DNA of 64,000 nucleotides, taken from Labilibaculum euxinicum (lineage in GTDB: Bacteria > Bacteroidota > Bacteroidia > Bacteroidales > Marinifilaceae). The stretch lies in assembly GCF_009795715.1 (NCBI RefSeq), contig NZ_WTCR01000009.1, positions 152,214 through 216,213 on the forward strand, in the 5' to 3' direction. The first letter of the stretch is position 1. Each line of letters begins with the position of its first letter. The translations under genes were made by a program, and so were the position numbers. This document shows, in pieces, positions 17,537-24,440 of this stretch. The notes beneath the pieces were generated by a model. That model made no database searches and was not told where the DNA came from. It saw nothing but the letters and a program-made list of their open reading frames with translations.

Positions 17537-18529
17537 TTACATCACGAAGTTTCTGAATTGTTTCATGAATTGTACTCTTTCGAAAGCCGCCGGATCATTG
17601 GATTTAGACTGACTCATTTTGCCTTTAAAATCACGAATGCTCTTAAATCCATGTTCTTCCATCCATGCATAAATTTCTTTCGATAGAACATCGATGTATT
17701 CGGGGCCGTTTTTGTATAGTACAGAGGCCAATTGAACGGTATCGGCACCGGCAAGCAGGTGTTTTATAATGCTTTCGGATGTGTGAATTCCTGTTGTGCC
17801 GGCAATGGAGCATTTTACCCGTTCCGACATGATTCCTGTCCATCGTAAAGAGTTCTTGTAATCATCAGGTCCAGATAAAATTTGGCCATTGGTTACACTT
17901 AAATCTGTAATGTCGAAATCAGGACTGTAAAAGCGATTGAACATTACAATTCCATCCACATTCATATCATCAAGCCGTTTGATTAAATTGGACAGATTGG
18001 AATGATACGGGCTTATTTTTAAGGCAATAGGCAAGGCAACCTGATCTTTTACAGTTTTAAGAACATCGTAGTAAATCTGCTCGTTTTCATCACCGGTTCT
18101 GTTCATATCCGTAGGAAGAACAAATAAGTTGATTTCCAAAGCATCGGCACCGGCTTTTTCAATTTCCCGGGCAAAATAAGTCCATTTTTGAGCACTTACA
18201 CAGTTTATGCTCGCAATAATTGGAACAGAAACGGCTGCTTTGGCTTCTTTTATAAGTCTTAGGTATTTACGAACGGTATCTTCCTGAGGATCTTCATCCA
18301 TATAGTCGAAAGTTTCAGGATATACATACGGACGACTGGTCATGGCAAGTATTTTCTCATCCATTTCCATGATTATTTCTTCCTCGAAAAGGGATTTTAG
18401 AACGATAGCTCCGGCGCCATGAACTTCCAATTCAATTAATTTCTCAATAGAGTCGGTGAGACCCGAACTTGCAGCTATGATAGGACTGTTTAAATCCAAT
18501 CCAAGATAATTGGTGGCTAAGTTTGGCAT
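17537..18529 (-). CDS. Dihydroorotate dehydrogenase-like flavoprotein
   Basis: A 330-residue TIM-barrel protein. It opens with LATNYLGLDLNSPIIAASSGLT, the FMN-binding start of the DHOD class 1/dihydropyrimidine-dehydrogenase-like group. It also has IIASINCVSAQKW (about 105), the acidic EINLFVLPTDMN segment, ALKISPY, DGIVMFNRFY and a C-terminal phosphate-binding part SIAGTTGIHTSESIIKHLLAGADTVQ. The position where true DHODs carry the catalytic base and orotate contacts does not obviously match PyrD, so I call it DHOD-like rather than PyrD. It stands alone and no pyrimidine genes are nearby. Cytoplasmic redox enzyme; substrate uncertain. Confidence 0.85.
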   Translation of the reverse strand: MPNLATNYLGLDLNSPIIAASSGLTDSIEKLIELEVHGAGAIVLKSLFEEEIIMEMDEKILAMTSRPYVYPETFDYMDEDPQEDTVRKYLRLIKEAKAAVSVPIIASINCVSAQKWTYFAREIEKAGADALEINLFVLPTDMNRTGDENEQIYYDVLKTVKDQVALPIALKISPYHSNLSNLIKRLDDMNVDGIVMFNRFYSPDFDITDLSVTNGQILSGPDDYKNSLRWTGIMSERVKCSIAGTTGIHTSESIIKHLLAGADTVQLASVLYKNGPEYIDVLSKEIYAWMEEHGFKSIRDFKGKMSQSKSNDPAAFERVQFMKQFRNFVM

Positions 18530-18850
18530 GTCAGAAAATTTTAGTTTATGTTTTGTGTTGATTTTGTTTACTCAAATGTAGTTTTGCAAACAGATTATAA
18601 CAAATCAATAATCTTTATGCTAATATAGAGAATCCTGATGTGAATTACCAAGTTGATTTTGCGTGCAAAGTGAGAATTGCATTTTTTTTTCAATATTAAC
18701 CCACTTTTGTTCTTCGATGTTGTTGCCGGAGGAAATAAAACAGCAGGAGTTTATTTGAGATAATTAAATGAAGCTCAGCACATCTGATGTTTGCCCGTTT
18801 TGCAGAGATCTCAGGGGTGAGTTTTTTTTGAAAAAAAAGACCGCTTTTGT
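18530..18850. other. Gene-free stretch before tRNA-Leu
   Basis: About 320 bases without a credible ORF. A-tracts and T-tracts occur near 18680 and 18824; nothing else specific is seen. Confidence 0.4.
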
Positions 18851-18881
18851 TTTGCTGGATTGAAACAAACATCTATATTTG
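18851..18881 (+). promoter_or_regulatory. Promoter of tRNA-Leu (TTTG-N19-TATATTTG)
   Basis: TTTG at 18851-18854 and TATATTTG at 18874-18881 are separated by 19 bases, a close match to the Bacteroidota -33/-7 promoter. The tRNA begins 20 bases after the -7 box. Confidence 0.8.
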
Positions 18882-18900
18882 CATCGCATTCAAAAGCAAT

Positions 18901-18982
18901 GCCCAGGTGGCGGAATTGGTAGACGCGCTGGTCTCAAACACCAGTGGGGCAACCCGTGCCGGTTCGATCCCGGCCCTGGGTA
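18901..18982 (+). tRNA. tRNA-Leu (anticodon CAA)
   Basis: An 82-base cloverleaf. Acceptor stem GCCCAGG (18901-18907) pairs with CCTGGGT (18975-18981, one G-U pair) and the discriminator is A at 18982. The D-arm contains GGTAGACGC. Anticodon stem CTGGT/ACCAG encloses loop CTCAAAC, giving anticodon CAA (reads UUG). The long variable arm (TGGGGCAACCCGTG) is typical of Leu/Ser tRNAs, and the T-loop is TTCGATC. No encoded CCA. Confidence 0.97.
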
Positions 18983-18989
18983 CAAAATG

Positions 18990-19020
18990 ATCCTTTCGAT
19001 ATTTTCGGAAGGATTTTTTT
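18990..19020 (+). terminator. Intrinsic terminator of tRNA-Leu
   Basis: ATCCTTTCG (18990-18998) pairs with CGGAAGGAT (19006-19014, one wobble) followed directly by a seven-base T-run, 8 bases after the tRNA. Confidence 0.9.
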
Positions 19021-19070
19021 ATGGCAAAAAATGGATCAATTTTATTTCTACATCCAATTAAGTTGTGGAT

Positions 19071-19121
19071 TAATATATTAGCTATTTATGCTTAAAATGT
19101 GTATTTTTAGCTAAAATATTA
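19071..19121. promoter_or_regulatory. Probable HipB operator: long inverted repeat with two TTAGCTA half-sites
   Basis: TAATATATTAGCTA (19071-19084) is mirrored by TAGCTAAAATATTA (19108-19121): 13 of 14 bases match across a 23-base spacer, ending 5 bases before the hipB ATG. Each arm carries a near-palindromic TTAGCTA(A/T) core (19079-19086, 19107-19114) with centres 28 bases apart. This fits twin binding sites for a dimeric XRE antitoxin that represses its own operon. Confidence 0.7.
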
Positions 19122-19126
19122 ACTAT

Positions 19127-19405
19127 ATGTATTCACTCTCAACAACACCATCAGACATTAGCAGAGCCTTGGCAGAACGCCATAAGATTTTGCGCAAACA
19201 TTTAAAACTTTCTCAGATTGAGATGGCTGAACGTTCAGGAGTGTCATTAGGAAGCCTGAAGCGTTTTGAAAACACTGGGAAAATTTCATTGGAATCACTT
19301 TTAAAATTGGCTCATCTAATGAATCGTCTTCAAGATTTTGAAAATGTGTTTCAAGCTCAGGAAGATCAATCAGGTATTGAGAATTTATTTACTTCAAAAG
19401 TTTAG
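19127..19405 (+). CDS. hipB: XRE-family antitoxin/repressor, HipB-like
   Basis: A 92-residue helix-turn-helix protein. The XRE domain spans about residues 8-68: LAERHKILRKHLKLSQIEMAERSGVSLGSLKRFENTGKISLESLLKLAHLM, with the recognition helix around SLGSLKRFEN. It should bind the large dyad just upstream and neutralise the kinase encoded 3 bases downstream. The C-terminal tail (FQAQEDQSGIENLFTSKV) probably contacts HipA. The start ATG at 19127 follows the dyad by 5 bases, so repressor binding would block transcription start or early elongation. Assignment rests on the HTH pattern and the partner gene. Confidence 0.88.
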   Translation: MYSLSTTPSDISRALAERHKILRKHLKLSQIEMAERSGVSLGSLKRFENTGKISLESLLKLAHLMNRLQDFENVFQAQEDQSGIENLFTSKV

Positions 19406-19408
19406 ACA

Positions 19409-20647
19409 ATGGAAGAGACAAGAAACATATTGGTCTCTCTTAAGTTGGAAGGGAAAACTTATGAGGTGGGAGAGCTGGTTGTGAATAACAGACAGATTTA
19501 TTTTCGATATCATCAGGAGTTTTTAAAGACAGGATTAAATATTTCACCTCTAAAACTTCCATTTACCGGAGAAATAAGCAATGCTGAAAAAGAACCATTT
19601 GAAGGGCTTTACGGAGTTTTTAACGATTCATTACCCGATGGTTGGGGCAGATTGCTCTTAGATCGAAGTTTAAGTTCCAAGGAAATTGATATTTATGGAT
19701 TAACACCTTTGGATCGATTGGCTTATGTGGGCAAGACCGGATTGGGAGCTTTGTGTTATCAGCCACAACAGGAAGGTAAACATGATTTTGATAAGCAATT
19801 GGAATTGGATACAATTGCTCAGGAGATGAAGCATGTTCTAAAAGGGGAGAGTACAGAGATGATAGAAGAGCTTTTCACTTTGGGAGGATCTTCAGGTGGA
19901 GCCCGTCCTAAAATTTTAGTAGGCTTCAATAAACAAAACAACGAACTGGTTCATGGATATGATCAAATGCAGGATGGTTTTGAAGAATGGTTGATTAAAT
20001 TCCCATCATCTCAGGATAATCAGGAAATTGCCAAAATTGAATATGCTTACTATCAAATGGCTCTGAAAGCAGGAATAGAAATGAGTGAATGTCAATTGTT
20101 TCATGGCAAAACAGATCAAACCTACTTTGGTACCAAGCGTTTCGACAGAACAGAAACGGGCAGACTTCATGTGCATACTGCCAGTGGTTTAATGCACGAT
20201 AATTTTAGAATGAGCACAATGGATTACGGTCATTTGATGGATTGTGCATTTCGACTCGAAAAGCATGTAAATGCCTATGAAAAAGTTCTTCGGCTTGCTG
20301 CATTTAATGTGTTTGCCCACAACCGGGATGATCACAGTAAAAACTTCTCCTTTTTAATGGATGGCAAAGGAAACTGGAAAATGGCACCTGCCTACGATCT
20401 TACATTCTCTACTTCGGCTTATGGCATACACAGTACCCTAGTGGCAGGAGAGAGCAGGAATCCCGGCGAAAAACACTTGCTGAAATTGGCAGATCATTTT
20501 GGAATTAAGAAACCGGAATTAATAATTGAGCAGGTAAAAGAAGCCCTTTCGAAGTGGAAGTATATAGCTCAGGATTGTGGCATCTCAAAACCGGTAATTT
20601 CAGAAATTGAAAAGACTTTTAACAAGCTGAATACACTTGGGAATTAA
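19409..20647 (+). CDS. hipA: Type II toxin, HipA-family serine/threonine kinase
   Basis: 412 residues, full length for the family (E. coli HipA is 440). The N-terminal HipA domain (about 8-115) contains FEGLYGVFNDSLPDGWGRLL. The kinase part has a Gly-rich GGSSGGARPK loop (about 159-168), the catalytic N-R-D-D-H-S-K-N-F-S segment (about 305-314, Asp307 as likely base) and the metal-binding AYDL (about 328-331). Known HipA kinases phosphorylate aminoacyl-tRNA synthetases such as GltX and slow growth. Here the target is unknown; substrate specificity varies in this family. It begins 3 bases after hipB, so the two are translationally coupled. Confidence 0.92.
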   Translation: MEETRNILVSLKLEGKTYEVGELVVNNRQIYFRYHQEFLKTGLNISPLKLPFTGEISNAEKEPFEGLYGVFNDSLPDGWGRLLLDRSLSSKEIDIYGLTPLDRLAYVGKTGLGALCYQPQQEGKHDFDKQLELDTIAQEMKHVLKGESTEMIEELFTLGGSSGGARPKILVGFNKQNNELVHGYDQMQDGFEEWLIKFPSSQDNQEIAKIEYAYYQMALKAGIEMSECQLFHGKTDQTYFGTKRFDRTETGRLHVHTASGLMHDNFRMSTMDYGHLMDCAFRLEKHVNAYEKVLRLAAFNVFAHNRDDHSKNFSFLMDGKGNWKMAPAYDLTFSTSAYGIHSTLVAGESRNPGEKHLLKLADHFGIKKPELIIEQVKEALSKWKYIAQDCGISKPVISEIEKTFNKLNTLGN

Positions 20648-21196
20648 TTTATTTTGAAAGAAAACTATTGCAATTGAAAATTATGAAGGTTTAGCTTTGA
20701 ACAGTAGTTTAAATGTGTTTTTTCACCTTTTCAAAAGAATTATGTAGGTCTCTATTTCCAAAATTAAAGTGATAAGACTTCTCAGAAATATTTCACCTAT
20801 AAAACAAATCCTCGCAAGAAAAGCCAACGAGGATTTAGGGTATAGTCCCAAAAGAATCCAATTTTAAATATTCTAATAATTGACAGCTAGTTGTCTTACT
20901 GGCTTTTGTTATTTGGATATACCCTTATTTGCCCCCCTTATAAATATTCATAGAATATTGGGTTTTACGGCAATCTCTCTGATTAATCTAAATAACTTGC
21001 TATCAAGTTTTACTTTTTAGACAGTCTGACGGCCTATAATCTGAAAAAACTGCTGAAATTTGTTAATAAAAAGACTGAGATAATGGTAAATGAAGCCATT
21101 ACCTGTTTTTCTGTTTTTAGAATGTTATTTGGCGTATTTAACTCCATTTTAAGCTCTCAATAATTTAAAATCTCTGGATTTTTAACCTAAAAAAGG
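20648..21196. other. Gene-free stretch after hipBA
   Basis: No credible ORF in about 550 bases. AAATCCTCG (20806-20814) and CGAGGATTT (20828-20836) form a 9-bp stem but no T-run follows, so it is a weak terminator candidate. The remainder shows no repeats or RNA that I can name. Confidence 0.4.
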
Positions 21197-21236
21197 AAGC
21201 TCTAAAATCATATGAATTCACATGATTTTAGAGCTT
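21197..21236 (-). terminator. Terminator of the XRE-TM regulator gene
   Basis: AAGCTCTAAAATCAT (21197-21211) and ATGATTTTAGAGCTT (21222-21236) form a perfect 15-bp stem. On the minus strand CCTTTTTT follows, 23 bases beyond the gene stop. Confidence 0.8.
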
Positions 21237-21258
21237 TAATTATATCTGTTTTGAAATA

Positions 21259-21906
21259 TTAGTTGGTCGTGCAACGGTTACTTTTGTTAGCTACAGTTTC
21301 TTTCTTTTTTCTATATATTATTACTAGAAAAATAGTCGCAACTATAACAATAAATAAACCAGGTCTAAATATATCTATTTTTTCACCAACTAAAGCAATG
21401 AGGTATAAGAATACGCAAACCAACTGGAGTGAGATATATTTTATCTTGTTTTCAATTAAACCAAGAGAATGGCTCAAGACAATTAATCCAATAGTAAGTG
21501 AACTTATACTTAGAAACCAATTTTGGAAATCGAAGCCGATGAAATTTATGTTTCCATCCCAGCCCGTTGATGTTGCTATTGAGAACATTTTTTCTCCAGT
21601 CCATTCCATTGGAACTTCATATTTAACTTTAAACCAAGCAAGAAAAGTGCTGATAAGTATTAATAATGTGAAGAATGCTGACCAGATCAGCTGTTTGTTA
21701 ATTAGTCTCTTTTCTTTTTCTATTTCAATTACCTCAATGTTTAATACTTCAAAAATTAATTTAAGCGTTTTTCCTCTTGGCGTAGTGTCATTTTTTTCAA
21801 TTCGTTGAATTGTCCTTAAATTTATTTTAGCTGATTCCGCCAAATCTTCTTGGGTTAAACCTCTTTTTATTCTTATTTCTTTTATTCTTTTTCCAATTTC
21901 TGTCAT
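21259..21906 (-). CDS. XRE-family regulator with C-terminal membrane domain
   Basis: A 215-residue protein. Residues about 4-60 are an XRE helix-turn-helix (IGKRIKEIRIKRGLTQEDLAESAKINLRTIQRIEKN), followed by an acidic/basic linker and four hydrophobic segments (about 72-92, 125-148, 155-172, 180-197). This resembles one-component, membrane-tethered DNA-binding proteins in which the membrane part senses a signal or stress. No target is visible, but the adjacent minus-strand rhomboid protease gene 340 bases upstream invites the question whether it cleaves or is controlled by this protein. The stem-loop after the stop indicates a single-gene transcript end. Confidence 0.85.
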   Translation of the reverse strand: MTEIGKRIKEIRIKRGLTQEDLAESAKINLRTIQRIEKNDTTPRGKTLKLIFEVLNIEVIEIEKEKRLINKQLIWSAFFTLLILISTFLAWFKVKYEVPMEWTGEKMFSIATSTGWDGNINFIGFDFQNWFLSISSLTIGLIVLSHSLGLIENKIKYISLQLVCVFLYLIALVGEKIDIFRPGLFIVIVATIFLVIIYRKKKETVANKSNRCTTN

Positions 21907-22138
21907 ACTAATTCAGTTAAAATTTTGATGTAATTATAATCACTATTCCATTAGTTTAATAGCGGTATTGTAACGGCATTTATACGACATTTCTTTATTG
22001 GTAAGATCTTTTGAATCTTAATTCTAACTAATGTCAAGAATTACAATCTGTATTACCTACTATATCAAAGCATTAGAAGGAGAGATATTGATTAACTTGA
22101 TTTAAAAACAATTCCATAGGTTTATAGGGGGAAATTGT

Positions 22139-22270
22139 AGCTAATGGTTGGCGGTATAGTTAGTAAGGGATTGCTAACTTTTTACCTATCAAGTTAAAGT
22201 AAAATTTGGCACGGGTTACTACGCCTCGAAAACCACTGAAACCCTTTATTAACTATACCGCGTGTTAGCT
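22139..22270. repeat. Large inverted-repeat element next to the rhomboid gene
   Basis: GCGGTATAGTTAGTAA (22151-22166) and TTATTAACTATACCGC (22246-22261) are inverted, 15 of 16 bases matching. Outside them AGCTAA (from about 22140) and TTAGCT (22265-22270) extend the pairing with a small bulge. About 80 bases lie between the arms. The layout recalls an integron attC (inner and outer boxes), but the boxes do not fit the GTTRRRY/RYYYAAC rule. Confidence 0.6.
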
Positions 22271-23817
22271 TGCGTTATTTTTTTCCAATCTGTTAATATT
22301 ATTAATAATCCAATTATAAATCCGCTTAAAAGTCCTCCAATATGAGCAGCATTATCAATTCCGCCTAGTAATCCAAAAAGTAAGCTCACACCGCCATACA
22401 AACCCAAAATTATATAATAAAGTCCACTAAAACCTCTATCTGTTTTAGTAACTAATAGTGCAATCATTACACCCATCATTCCGAAAATTGCTCCACTTGC
22501 TCCAACACTAATCGTATGCTCGTGCCAATAAATGCTTATCAAACTAGCTCCTATACCTGATAATAAATATGCTATTAATGTTTTCCATTTTCCAAGAATT
22601 GGTTCAATCAATGCACAAGTAGCACCGATTCCAAAAAGATTCATCATAATGTGCATTAATCCACCGTGTAAAAACATTGAAGTGAAAAGTCTCCAATATT
22701 CTCCATTTAAAACTTCAAGTCGTCTATTTGCGCCAAGTTCAAGAAGTTCTTTAGGTGTTGGTGAAATAATATTTAACCCAGAAAAAACCATTAAAACAAA
22801 TACAATGAGATTTAAATCAATAAGAATTGCAGTTGTAAAATGCTCTCCACGAGGAATTAAAAACCTTAGAATATCTTTTAACTCATCATCTTTTAATGGC
22901 TTTTTGTTTAAAAATCTTTTAAATTCCGCTTTGTTTAAGGTTGGAATTATTGACATTAAAAGAAAAATGAATGCACCTATTCCAAAAGAACCAAAAATCC
23001 AAGCGAGTTTTTTACCAAATCTCTCCTCAAAAGCTTTTTTCTCAGGTTCAAGTATTACAACATTGGATTTATCTAAATTTGTTTGTCGATTAAGAATTGC
23101 AGAAATGTAACCATCTTTGTCATCCGAATTTCCCAAGACTTTTAAATATTTAAAATCCGAGTAATTATATCGTTCAAAATCATTTACACTTTCGTTATAG
23201 AATTCTTTCCATCGTCTATCTTTCTCTGAATCACTTGCATGATTACTCATTCTGTTGGTAAACTTGAATCCAAACCAAAATTTCTGATTGGTTTGGTTTA
23301 AATCAAATGTTTTATCGACTATAGGTACAACAAAATAATTTGTGAAATTTAAGTTTTCATTGTGTCTCCCACTAGTTCTAGATGTGCGATATAGTCCCGC
23401 ATATTGTTTTATCACATTGAAGTCTTCGATTTTATAACAATCAGTTTTTTTTGCTTCAGATATTTCATTTACACTTACAATTTCATGGAGTTCACATGCA
23501 GATGCTTTCAGATATTCTTGAGCAATTATTGTCGGAATAACGATGGTTATTGTTGCAATAAGCTGATATAAAAAGTATCCATTTTCTCTCTTTCCATTAA
23601 TATTAATAATCCTAACATTTTTACGAAACCAGATTATCATCGGAATTATTGCAAAACCTATAGGAATCCAATAATCAAGCATCATCTGTTTTAAGTTCAA
23701 AATCCCTAACTTAAAATCGAGTAGCCATCTAAGTGTCGAATAAATTGAAATGGTACCAATTGCAATCAGCAAATATGGAATGTAAATATGTCTTAGTTTA
23801 ATCTTTATATCGTTCAT
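22249..23817 (-). CDS. Rhomboid-family intramembrane serine protease with large N-terminal extension
   Basis: A 522-residue membrane protein. The C-terminal third (about 330-512) is a rhomboid core: HGGLMHIMMNLFG (384-396), the catalytic Ser in VGASGAIFG (Ser441) and the partner His in NAAHIGGLLSG (His492), spread over about six membrane spans. The first 300 residues are unusual: two pairs of N-terminal spans, a soluble loop with Cys109/Cys127, and another span near 271-292. Rhomboids cleave membrane-anchored substrates; no substrate can be named. The stop lies inside the inner arm of an inverted-repeat element, and 14-bp inverted repeats bracket the whole gene, so it may be a horizontally moved unit. 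Confidence 0.92.
   Translation of the reverse strand: MNDIKIKLRHIYIPYLLIAIGTISIYSTLRWLLDFKLGILNLKQMMLDYWIPIGFAIIPMIIWFRKNVRIININGKRENGYFLYQLIATITIVIPTIIAQEYLKASACELHEIVSVNEISEAKKTDCYKIEDFNVIKQYAGLYRTSRTSGRHNENLNFTNYFVVPIVDKTFDLNQTNQKFWFGFKFTNRMSNHASDSEKDRRWKEFYNESVNDFERYNYSDFKYLKVLGNSDDKDGYISAILNRQTNLDKSNVVILEPEKKAFEERFGKKLAWIFGSFGIGAFIFLLMSIIPTLNKAEFKRFLNKKPLKDDELKDILRFLIPRGEHFTTAILIDLNLIVFVLMVFSGLNIISPTPKELLELGANRRLEVLNGEYWRLFTSMFLHGGLMHIMMNLFGIGATCALIEPILGKWKTLIAYLLSGIGASLISIYWHEHTISVGASGAIFGMMGVMIALLVTKTDRGFSGLYYIILGLYGGVSLLFGLLGGIDNAAHIGGLLSGFIIGLLIILTDWKKITQANTRYS
22264..22277 (+). repeat. Left terminal inverted repeat of the rhomboid unit
   Basis: GTTAGCTTGCGTTA overlaps the 3' end of the rhomboid gene and matches, inverted, 23839-23852 at 13 of 14 positions. 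Confidence 0.65.
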
Positions 23818-23838
23818 TTATTGCAGGGGATGTTTTTT

Positions 23839-23852
23839 TAATGCAAGCTAAC
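23839..23852 (-). repeat. Right terminal inverted repeat of the rhomboid unit
   Basis: TAATGCAAGCTAAC lies 22 bases upstream of the rhomboid start codon. Its complement GTTAGCTTGCATTA differs from the left copy at one position. Confidence 0.65.
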
Positions 23853-24440
23853 TTCTAAATAAAGTAATGGGCTTTATTTCGTTTATATTTGTTGTAAAAG
23901 TGTATTTACCGACCTATATTGGGCAGTAATATACACATATTATGTTTTCAAACTTGAAAGCCATCAATAAAATGGTACTAATACTTTTACTAAATTATCA
24001 ATTTTTAATTAAGATTCATACTGTCAAATCTGTCAACTTTCCGATATGGAAATCTCAATTTAAAGAAATCTTTATCCCGATCACTTATCCCGCTTCTATT
24101 CCGTTCGTTTATCCTGCTTAAACGATATTTCTGACAGCAAAACAAATCAATTTGATTGAAATTTCTGGTTCGCTTGGAAAATAAACCAACGCAGTAAATT
24201 AAACGGAATGATGAAGCTAATGCTGATATTTCGACTACTCGGGTTGATCTTTTTAATCAATGTCATTGGTCACATTTTGTAAAAGTTAGTATTTCGTGAT
24301 GATTCAGAATTTAGTTTTTTGTTTTACCCATTTAGTTTTTTCGAAATATCATTTTTTGCTTTACCTATTTAGGCATTGAGCAAAAAATCAATTTTTCAGG
24401 CTATTGCAGTTTCTATTTTAGAATTGAACCGTTGTTGTGT
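23853..24440. other. Gene-free stretch between rhomboid and efflux operon
   Basis: No conventional gene in nearly 600 bases. Only a very short hydrophobic ORF (24208-24282) stands out. TTTATCCCG/TTATCCCGC/TTATCCTGC words recur loosely at about 24071-24118, and a TTTACC(C)ATTTAG motif recurs near 24325 and 24360. Confidence 0.4.
24208..24282 (+). CDS. Possible 24-residue hydrophobic peptide
   Basis: ATG-ATG-AAG opens a 24-codon frame ending in TAA: a Met/Lys start, then a hydrophobic core of Leu, Ile, Phe, Gly and Val with one Arg near residue 9, like a tiny membrane peptide or a type I toxin. No family recognised and short frames arise by chance, so this is tentative. Confidence 0.2.
   Translation: MMKLMLIFRLLGLIFLINVIGHIL

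Noticed and set aside
17537..18529. pyrD (true dihydroorotate dehydrogenase)
   Set aside because: The barrel is DHOD-like, but the protein groups by pattern with the DHOD-like family and there is no PyrK partner or other pyr gene nearby.
18879..19061. 60-codon ORF over tRNA-Leu
   Set aside because: It spans the whole tRNA and its terminator; a shadow of the RNA gene.
22139..23852. Integron cassette with attC
   Set aside because: Arms are arranged like attC, but the boxes AGCTAA/TTAGCT do not satisfy RYYYAAC/GTTRRRY and no integron integrase is in view. Kept only as an inverted-repeat element.
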